The position numbers and the translations under genes were made by a program. Under the pieces are notes generated by a model. The model had not been told where the DNA came from, ran no database searches, and worked only from the letters and a program-made list of their open reading frames with translations. This document shows positions 1-4,853 of a stretch of DNA of 5,160 nt, in pieces. Source of the DNA: Pseudomonadota bacterium. GTDB lineage: Bacteria > Myxococcota_A > Polyangia > Polyangiales > Polyangiaceae. The DNA lies in contig QGUH01000357.1 of the NCBI GenBank assembly GCA_003242355.1, forward strand, positions 1-5,160, read 5' to 3'. Within the stretch, counting starts at the first letter, position 1, and each line of letters begins with the position of its first letter.

Positions 1-105
1 GTCGAGGAGCGCGAGCAGCTCGCCGGGGTGCTCGACGACCAGCGACCAGTCGAAACGCCGACCGCTGCCGCCGAGCACCCCGGCGAGCTGCTCGCGCTCC
101 TCGAC
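1..105. repeat. Perfect 34-base inverted repeat at window start (37-base loop)
   Basis: Bases 1-34 are the exact reverse complement of bases 72-105, with 35-71 between them. The match stops inward at 35/71 and begins at the first base of the window, so it may continue beyond. It falls inside trpF just past the FDWS motif, where the protein stops resembling TrpF. A fold-back assembly or amplification chimera is the likeliest cause. Confidence 0.9.
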
Positions 106-492
106 TTTGCGATCGACCAGCAGGCGTTCGCCCGGACACGCGCGGGCGCGGACGACGTCATCGATCGTGGAGATGCCGATCGCTTTGTAGGCGCGTTGCA
201 AGCGCGCCACCATGCCGGGCGGCTCGCGGCCATGGAGCTGGAGCCAATCGAGCCCGAGCTCGCGACGGAGCGCATCGAGCGCCTCGAGCTCGCGATCGGC
301 GACCACGCCGATGAGCTCGATTTTGCCGCGCACGGCTTTGACGATGGCCTGCGCGGTGGGCAGGTCGACGGCGCGTTTCGACCCCGGAACGAGGTTCACG
401 CCGAGCGCGTCGGCACCCGCCGCGAGGACGACGTGCGCGTCCTCGGGCGAGGTGACGCCGCAGATTTTGATCCACGGCCGCGGAGGGTTCAT
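1..492 (-). CDS. trpF: Phosphoribosylanthranilate isomerase TrpF, 3' end cut by window edge
   Basis: TrpF converts N-(5'-phosphoribosyl)anthranilate to the 1-deoxyribulose form (CdRP) in cytoplasmic tryptophan synthesis. Reading from the ATG at 492-490, 164 codons are visible without a stop; the family is usually about 200-210 residues, so the C-terminal quarter is missing. Family marks seen: IKICGVT at residues 8-14, with Cys11 as the expected general base; GVNLVPGSKR (31-40); LQLHGRE (84-90 region); LLVDRK (124-129), with Asp127 as the expected general acid; and the phosphate-binding LGGSGRRFDWS (140-150). The start overlaps the stop of the receiver gene as ATGA and has only a weak purine tract upstream, so translation is probably coupled. 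After FDWSL the expected next strand and GGLxPxNV motif are not seen. Instead the last 11-12 residues come from an inverted copy of bases 72-105, so the terminal 34 bases are suspect. Identity is certain; the C-terminal residues are not. Confidence 0.93.
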   Translation of the reverse strand, partial: MNPPRPWIKICGVTSPEDAHVVLAAGADALGVNLVPGSKRAVDLPTAQAIVKAVRGKIELIGVVADRELEALDALRRELGLDWLQLHGREPPGMVARLQRAYKAIGISTIDDVVRARACPGERLLVDRKVEEREQLAGVLGGSGRRFDWSLVVEHPGELLALLD

Positions 493-872
493 TCGATCTT
501 CAAGAGTTCTTTGACCGTCGCGATCACCTGCGGCGCCTGAATCGGCTTGGTGATGTACGCGTTGGCCCCGAGTTGGAGAGCGCGCTGCCGATCTTCCTGC
601 GAGCCCTCGGTGGTGATGATCACGATGGGGGTGTCTTTGTGAACCGGATCGCTGCGCACGCGCTTGACGAGCTTGAGCCCGTCCATGATCGGCATGTTGA
701 TGTCCGTCACGATGATGTCGTAGCGCGCCGAGGCGAGCTTGCGCAAACCGTCCACGCCATCGTCCGCTTCGGTCACCCGGAGGTTCTTCACGCGCGCCAG
801 CGCGAACACCAAGAGCTGGCGCATCATGGGGGAGTCTTCGACGATCAGACAGGAATACTCGGCCATCTTCAC
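489..872 (-). CDS. Single-domain CheY-like response regulator
   Basis: This is a 127-aa stand-alone receiver with no output domain, so it should act by protein contact or phosphorelay in the cytoplasm. All receiver landmarks are present: acidic pair Glu12-Asp13 (VEDSP), phospho-acceptor Asp57 (IIVTDINMP), switch Thr87 (VIITTEG), aromatic Tyr106 and Lys109 (AYITKP). It should therefore be phosphorylated by a histidine kinase, and none is visible here. The start chosen is GTG at 872-870, which overlaps the upstream gene's stop as GTGA; an ATG two codons later (866-864) is equally plausible and would give 125 aa. Neither has a strong Shine-Dalgarno, which fits translational coupling to the GAF gene. 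Its own stop overlaps the trpF start by four bases. The family is certain, but the signal, partner kinase and target are unknown; chemotaxis or motility cannot be inferred from the receiver alone. Confidence 0.95.
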   Translation of the reverse strand: MKMAEYSCLIVEDSPMMRQLLVFALARVKNLRVTEADDGVDGLRKLASARYDIIVTDINMPIMDGLKLVKRVRSDPVHKDTPIVIITTEGSQEDRQRALQLGANAYITKPIQAPQVIATVKELLKIE

Positions 873-1720
873 ACGCTCAGATCCAAGAAAGCCTCGAGCC
901 CGGGGAGCTTGTGCTCCGCTTGTGCGAACAAGCTCGCCCCGACCAGCGCGGCGGCCGCATGCCGGCCGAGCAGGCGGAAGAGCTCGAAATCGACGGTATG
1001 AAACCGATTCTTCTGGGCCAACGTCGCGAAGATCGCGATGACCCCCACGGTGCGCTCGTCGAGCATCAGAGGAATGATCGCGGCGGGCTGCTCGAAGGTG
1101 CCCTGGCTCGGGTCGGCCTCTTCGTCGATGGCCGCCGCGCCGCTCTCCACCACGGCGCCGAGCCGCGTGCCCTGGACGCGCACGGGCACGAGCTGGGCGC
1201 CGGGCACCCCCTCGGAGGCGATCGGCACGAGCTCGGTTCCCTCGGGATTCGAGAGGTACATGGCGTAGCGCTCGGCGCCCACGAGCTGCGCCAAAATCTC
1301 CTTGATCCGCCGCGTTACCGCGCGGGGTGACAGGCTCGAGTTGAGCTGCGTGCTCGCGACGAACAAGTTCGCGAGGTTCGCGAACTCGAGCTCCACGTCT
1401 TCCATCCGCGCGACCACGTTGCTTCGGATCTCCTCGGCGCGGTTGAACCGGGAGAGGAGCTCGGCCTTCTCCGCCTCCAGCGTTTCGATCTTGCGCAGAA
1501 GGTCGCGCACGGCGTGGTCGGCTTCGACCTTCGCGCGGAGTGCGGCATTCTCCGCCTCGAGCGTGCGGAGGCGTTGCTCGAGCGCCTCGTAGTCGTGGAG
1601 GAACTGACGAGCGAGGGATGCACCCCGCCCGAACTTTTGAAGAAACTCGTCTCGCTCCGTCTTGAGATCCCGCCCCGGATCCTCACTCGTATCCAATCGA
1701 TTGCGCTGATCGCTGCTCAT
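869..1720 (-). CDS. Coiled-coil / GAF-domain protein, sensor-like, no output domain
   Basis: This is a 283-aa soluble protein with no signal peptide or membrane segment. Residues 1-25 are polar and probably disordered. Residues 26-42 (FLQKFGRGASLARQF) form a short motif before a long, Glu/Lys/Arg/Leu-rich coiled coil at about 43-115 (heptad-like ALEQRLRTLEAENAALRAKV). Residues about 118-265 match a GAF fold: LFVASTQLNSSL, an RIKEILAQLVGAERYAMYL helix/strand, IIPLMLDERTVGVIAIF, then FELFRLLGRHAAAAL. No histidine-kinase, GGDEF, HD, PP2C or DNA-binding region follows, so it is a sensor or scaffold without an enzymatic output. There is no cysteine, which argues against bilin attachment or thiol redox sensing in the GAF pocket. 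It is the first gene of the operon and ends in a GTGA overlap with the receiver gene, so the two products probably work together. The start is the ATG at 1720-1718, with a weak GAGG about 14 bases upstream. Ligand and function are unknown. Confidence 0.9.
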   Translation of the reverse strand: MSSDQRNRLDTSEDPGRDLKTERDEFLQKFGRGASLARQFLHDYEALEQRLRTLEAENAALRAKVEADHAVRDLLRKIETLEAEKAELLSRFNRAEEIRSNVVARMEDVELEFANLANLFVASTQLNSSLSPRAVTRRIKEILAQLVGAERYAMYLSNPEGTELVPIASEGVPGAQLVPVRVQGTRLGAVVESGAAAIDEEADPSQGTFEQPAAIIPLMLDERTVGVIAIFATLAQKNRFHTVDFELFRLLGRHAAAALVGASLFAQAEHKLPGLEAFLDLSV

Positions 1721-2046
1721 TGGGAGGCCCCGACCTCGGTGTGGCGAGGGAAGCTCAGCCTATCATCCCGACGCGGCATGCTTCCAAGTCCTGGCGGAGC
1801 GCGCACTTTTTTCGCTCGTTTCGTCACGTCGCCCCCGTGTTTCCGTTTCCGGCGCACGCTGCGTGTGGCAGGGGGCTCGTGTCGGCGTATGTCGCGCTCG
1901 TGCGGTGCGGGTAGGAGGCGTGTCTCGCGCTCACGGTGTCACGAGCCGCGCATGGCCGGGTGGCCGACGGCAGCGCGCCAAGAACTCGCCATCTCGGAGC
2001 GGCTCGTGAAAGCGAATCTGGTACGCTCGAAGTTCGAGTGAGCGCC
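1721..2046. other. Divergent intergenic region, 326 bases
   Basis: This stretch separates the divergent GAF operon and the small plus-strand gene, so it should hold promoters for both. Translations in all frames give Arg/Ser/Ala-rich, low-complexity peptides without family motifs. The open frame that continues upstream of the 2047 gene from 1936 looks non-coding. A TACGCT at 2022-2027 could be a -10 for the plus-strand gene, but no -35 is seen. The octamer GGCTCGTG occurs at 1874-1881 and 2001-2008, and inverted at 1940-1947, which may be chance. No tRNA, terminator hairpin or mobile element was seen. Confidence 0.6.
1757..1787 (-). promoter_or_regulatory. Candidate promoter for the GAF-receiver-trpF operon
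   Basis: On the minus strand TTGGAA (1787-1782) resembles a -35 box. GATAGG (1764-1759, 17-base spacer) or the overlapping TAGGCT (1762-1757, 19-base spacer) resembles a -10 box. Transcription would start about 30 bases before the GAF ATG. T-tracts on the plus strand at 1807-1812, 1819-1821, 1840-1842 and 1846-1848 lie upstream and could act as an UP-like or bent region. The match is weak, and position is the main support. Confidence 0.25.
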
Positions 2047-2382
2047 ATGAGCCCAATCGATCTCGAAACCATCGCTGCGTTGCTCGACGAGCGGAAGCTC
2101 GAGGCGGCGCGAGCGGCCTTGGACCAGGCGCCCGAGTCGGACGATCGCTTCGCCGTCGCGCGCATCCGCCTCGGATTGTACGAGGGCAGCTTGGCGCCCG
2201 AGGCAGCCACCCACGAGCTGATTCAGCTGATGCGACGCAATCCCGATCTTCCGGGCGCGCGCGCCGTGTATCAAGAAGCGTCGCTGCTCGCTTACGAGGC
2301 GCGCCAGTCGAACGTAGCCTATTCGCACCCGCCGCCGCCGGTGACGCCGAACGAGGCGTCGCCGCGGCGCTCGAACGGCTGA
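2047..2382 (+). CDS. Small helical TPR-like protein, function unknown
   Basis: This 111-aa hypothetical protein is cytoplasmic, with no signal peptide or membrane helix. Residues 5-90 read as successive amphipathic helices: LETIAALLDERKLEAARAAL (6-25), DDRFAVARIRLGLYEGSL (32-49), AATHELIQLMRRNP (53-66), and GARAVYQEASLLAYEARQ (70-87). They are joined by short Pro/Gly/Asp turns in a pattern like one and a half to two TPR units, including AL.DERKLEAARAAL and LPGARAVYQEA. The tail (about 91-111) is proline-rich (SHPPPPVTP) and likely disordered. The ATG at 2047 was chosen because the predicted helices begin right after it and the in-frame upstream extension to 1936 is Arg/Ser/Gly-rich. GAGTGAG at 2036-2042 is a poor Shine-Dalgarno with short spacing. 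Its stop ends one base before the convergent fni stop. I do not recognise a named family; a protein-binding adaptor is a guess. Confidence 0.75.
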   Translation: MSPIDLETIAALLDERKLEAARAALDQAPESDDRFAVARIRLGLYEGSLAPEAATHELIQLMRRNPDLPGARAVYQEASLLAYEARQSNVAYSHPPPPVTPNEASPRRSNG

Positions 2383-2383
2383 A

Positions 2384-3439
2384 TCAGGGCGTGCGCGCCT
2401 GGCGCATCCACTCGGCGAGCTCGCCGAGGATCACGCGCGGCGCCGTGCGCAGCGCGCCGAGGTCGCGCGCACCGGTGAGGAGCATCGCGGTCTTGAGCTC
2501 GGTCTCGATGCGCACGAGCCAGTCGAGCGCGCCCGTTCGCCCGCCGCGATCGAGCGCCTGGAGGACGGGGCGCGCGATGCCCGCTGCCGTCGCGCCGAGC
2601 GCGATCGCCTTGGCGACGTCGAGCCCGGACTGAATACCGCCGGTCGCGAACACCGTGTCGAAGCCGAGCGGCGCGACGAGCGCGACGCTCGCCGCGGTCG
2701 GGATGCCCCACTCGCGAAAGGTTTCGCCGAGCGGCCGCCGCTCGGGGCTCGCGCGGTGCATCTCGACGGCCACCCACGACGTGCCGCCGGCGCCCGAGAC
2801 GTCGACGTGGCGCACGCCCACCGCGCGCACGCGCGCGCCGACCTGCGCCGACAGACCCGAGCCCGTCTCCTTGACGATGACGGGCACGGAGAGCTCGCGA
2901 CACAGCCGCGCGAGCGTCTCGAGCCCCGAGCGGAAGTCGCGATCGCCGTCGTCCTGGATGAGCTCCATGGCGGGGTTCAGGTGCACGCAGAGCGCGTCCG
3001 CGCCGACTTGGCCGACGAGATCTTCGATCTCCGCGGTGGTCATGCGCGCCGCTTGCACCATGCCGACGTTGCCGAGCACGAGCGCGTTCGGCGCGACGTC
3101 GCGCACGGCGTAGCTCTCCCGCGTTTCGGGCCGCAGGTGGAGCGCGCGCTGGCTTCCGAGGCCGAAGGCGTAGCCGCGCTCTTCGGCGATCGACGCGAGC
3201 TCGCGGTTGATGGTGCGCGCGCGCTCGTGGCCTCCGGTCATGCCCGCGATCAAGATCGGCGCCGACAAGCGCTTGCCGAGGAGGGTCACGCCCGTGTCGA
3301 TCTCGTCGAGGGCGAGCTCCGGCAGCGCGTCGTGAACGAGGCGCACGCACTCGAACAGCGTCGTCGTTTTTCGGAAACCCACGTCGCCGCTCTCGGCGAG
3401 ATCCAGGTGGTCGGCCTTGCGCTGGGAAATGTCGGTCAT
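2384..3439 (-). CDS. fni: Isopentenyl-diphosphate delta-isomerase, type 2 (FMN-dependent)
   Basis: Fni interconverts isopentenyl and dimethylallyl diphosphate using reduced FMN and Mg2+ in the cytoplasm. It is common in organisms with the mevalonate pathway, where DMAPP is not made directly. At 351 aa it is full family length and a single FMN-binding TIM barrel. Family motifs in order: QRKADH (6-11); the PILIAGMTGG strand (61-70); FGLGSQR (92-98); NVG (124-126); the active-site HLNPAMELIQDDGDRDF (153-169), including His153, Asn155 and Gln162; PVIVKETGSG (186-195) with Lys190; SGAGGTSW (215-222); TGGIQSGLD (266-274); and ATAAGIARP (283-291). GAGG six bases upstream supports the ATG at 3439-3437. 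The gene is divergent from the polyprenyl synthase and mevalonate kinase pair, so the window holds an isoprenoid node. No missing catalytic residues were noticed. Assignment over related flavin TIM barrels (lactate oxidase, IMP dehydrogenase) rests on the HLNPxxE and RKxDH signatures. Confidence 0.96.
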   Translation of the reverse strand: MTDISQRKADHLDLAESGDVGFRKTTTLFECVRLVHDALPELALDEIDTGVTLLGKRLSAPILIAGMTGGHERARTINRELASIAEERGYAFGLGSQRALHLRPETRESYAVRDVAPNALVLGNVGMVQAARMTTAEIEDLVGQVGADALCVHLNPAMELIQDDGDRDFRSGLETLARLCRELSVPVIVKETGSGLSAQVGARVRAVGVRHVDVSGAGGTSWVAVEMHRASPERRPLGETFREWGIPTAASVALVAPLGFDTVFATGGIQSGLDVAKAIALGATAAGIARPVLQALDRGGRTGALDWLVRIETELKTAMLLTGARDLGALRTAPRVILGELAEWMRQARTP

Positions 3440-3754
3440 CGGAAGCCTCGAGGGACGCTACCCCGCCCGGGCGGAGCGGGCACTTCGATGGCGAGCCGCC
3501 GCACGCTTCGGCAGACACGGGAGCGAGGCACGGGCCGCCGGCGGGCCGAATCCGACGAGGCGGCCGAAAGCGCGCCCGAAGCGGGCGGCCACCGACGGAC
3601 GAAGCGCCGTAAGGGCACTGCCCATCGACAGAGCGGTGCTTTCCGGGAACGTGAGCAAAGGGCGGAGCGGGATCGCCGACCGGCAGGGCGCGCCCTCCCG
3701 AGAGCATCCGGCGACGGGACTCCTCGGAGGGAAGGGACTACGCTCGGCGCGCCC
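3440..3754. other. Divergent intergenic region between fni and polyprenyl synthase, 315 bases
   Basis: No gene is supported here; all frames give Arg/Gly/Ala-rich peptides with no motifs. It must carry the control region for fni (leftward) and the synthase-kinase pair (rightward). Visible elements are a perfect 12-base palindrome CCGCCCGGGCGG at 3463-3474, just upstream of fni and next to a -10-like TAGCGT (minus strand, 3460-3455); a 10-base palindrome CCGCCGGCGG at 3535-3544; and a purine tract GGAGGGAAGGGA at 3726-3737 followed by a -10-like TACGCT at 3739-3744 before the synthase ATG. No good -35 box accompanies either -10-like hexamer. Confidence 0.55.
3446..3449 (-). promoter_or_regulatory. 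Ribosome binding site of fni
   Basis: GAGG on the minus strand lies six bases before the fni ATG at 3439. It supports that start. Confidence 0.6.
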
Positions 3755-4837
3755 ATGCCGACGACGACGAGCGCCCGCGCGCCCCGCACCCCGCGTACGA
3801 CCTCGGGAAATCCGTTCCTCGAGTTGCTCGCGTCCGTGCAGAAAGAGGTCGAGACCCGGCTCGCCACGCTGCTCGAGTCGACGCTCGCAACGGCGCGTCC
3901 GCTCGGGCCCGACGTGCGCGCGATGGTCGCGGCGCTCGCGGACTTGTGCCGTCGTGGCGGCAAGCGCCTTCGGCCGGCGCTCGTTGCAGCCGGCGTGCGC
4001 GCGGCCTCGCGTCGCGCGGCGCTCGAGCCGGCGCTCGGCGCCGGCGTGGCCCTCGAGCTCTTGCAGGCGTACTTTCTGATTCACGACGACTGGATGGATG
4101 GCGATTCGGTGCGTCGGGGCGGGCCGACCGTGCACCGCTTGCTCGCGGAGCGTTTCGGGGATGCGAGCAAGGGCGACGCCTCGGCGATCCTCGCTGGGGA
4201 CTACTCCGTGGCGCTCGCGCTCGACGTGCTCGCGCGGCTCGACGTTCCCCCGCGCGCGCTCGGCCCGGTGATGCAGACCTTCGCCCGCATGCAGCTCGAC
4301 GCGGTGCTGGGACAGCAGCTCGACTTGGCAGCGAACACGGCCAACGTCGAGACGGTGTACGCGCTCAAGACCGGCAGCTACACCGTCAAGGGACCGCTCG
4401 AGCTCGGCGCGCGGCTCGCGGGCGCGCGCCCGGAAACGCTTCTGGCGTTGGACCGCTTCGCGCGGCCGCTCGGGATTGCCTTTCAGCTCCGCGACGACCT
4501 GCTGGGTGCATTCGGGGAGCCCGAGCGCACGGGCAAGCCGCTGGGCAGCGATCTCACCGCCGGAAAGCGCACCGTGCTGCTCGTCGAGGCGTTGCGGCGA
4601 GCGCGCGGGGAGTCGCGGCGCGCCGTGCTCACGGTGCTCGGCAATCGGCGCGCCAAGGAACGCGACGTGCGGCGCGCGCTCGCCGTCCTCGAGGAGTGCG
4701 GTGCGCGGGCCCGCGTCGAAGCCCGCATCGAGACGCTCGCTGGCGAGGCGCGGCGCGCGCTCGCGCGGAGCATCACGCGGGAGGGCGCGCGGCTGCTCGA
4801 AGGAGCGGTCGACGCGCTCACTGCGCGGCAGACGTGA
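3755..4837 (+). CDS. Short-chain polyprenyl diphosphate synthase (FPP/GGPP synthase family)
   Basis: This trans-prenyltransferase joins DMAPP or an allylic diphosphate with IPP, making FPP (C15) or GGPP (C20) for carotenoids, quinones and other terpenoids. It has 360 residues, all-alpha class I fold. Seen: GGKRLRP (68-74) for IPP binding; first Asp-rich motif HDDWMDGD (110-117) followed by RRGGPTVH (120-127); GDY (148-150); LKTGSYT (204-210); FQLRDDLLGAFG (243-254); TGKPLGSDL (259-267) and GKRT (270-273). The second Asp-rich motif reads DDLLG, lacking the usual final Asp, as also occurs in actinobacterial IdsA-type members. Tyr106 and Phe107 precede the first motif at positions -5 and -4, which favours a C15 product. 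The ATG at 3755 was chosen because homology-like sequence starts near residue 20; the purine tract at 3726-3737 is rather far upstream (17 bases). Mevalonate kinase follows after 16 bases, so the two are probably co-transcribed. Chain length is unproven. Confidence 0.93.
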   Translation: MPTTTSARAPRTPRTTSGNPFLELLASVQKEVETRLATLLESTLATARPLGPDVRAMVAALADLCRRGGKRLRPALVAAGVRAASRRAALEPALGAGVALELLQAYFLIHDDWMDGDSVRRGGPTVHRLLAERFGDASKGDASAILAGDYSVALALDVLARLDVPPRALGPVMQTFARMQLDAVLGQQLDLAANTANVETVYALKTGSYTVKGPLELGARLAGARPETLLALDRFARPLGIAFQLRDDLLGAFGEPERTGKPLGSDLTAGKRTVLLVEALRRARGESRRAVLTVLGNRRAKERDVRRALAVLEECGARARVEARIETLAGEARRALARSITREGARLLEGAVDALTARQT

Positions 4838-4839
4838 CG

Positions 4840-4849
4840 GGAGGAGGAG
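4840..4849 (+). promoter_or_regulatory. Ribosome binding site of mevalonate kinase
   Basis: The strong tract GGAGGAGGAG lies in the 16-base gap after the synthase stop. Its GGAGG at 4843-4847 or 4840-4844 sits 6-9 bases before the GTG at 4854 and fixes that start codon. Confidence 0.75.
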
Positions 4850-4853
4850 CCGG

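Noticed and set aside
28..540. A 170-codon plus-strand open frame at the left end
   Set aside because: It is antisense to trpF, which carries the catalytic motifs; Asp/Ala/Arg-rich shadow.
1801..1830. T6 run at 1807-1812 as an intrinsic terminator
   Set aside because: No clear GC stem directly precedes it, and no plus-strand gene ends upstream.
1874..2008. GGCTCGTG twice in direct orientation and once inverted in the intergenic region
   Set aside because: Short, uneven spacing, and built from the CTCG motif that is frequent throughout this window; likely chance.
2020..2046. GTTCGAGT at 2033-2040 as a tRNA T-loop
   Set aside because: The flanking bases do not form the five-pair T stem, and no acceptor or anticodon arm is found.
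2319..3707. A 462-codon minus-strand open frame overlapping fni
   Set aside because: It is in another frame from fni, with low-complexity Arg/Pro-rich sequence; fni has full family motifs.
3458..4135. Open frames on both strands across the fni/synthase gap and the synthase 5' end
   Set aside because: Arg/Ser/Ala-rich composition, no motifs, and they overlap a gene with clear catalytic signatures.
2756..4837. A 693-codon plus-strand open frame that would fuse a long N-terminal part to the polyprenyl synthase
   Set aside because: Its first part is antisense to fni, Arg/Ala/His-rich and motif-free. High GC removes stop codons. The real synthase starts at 3755 in the same frame.
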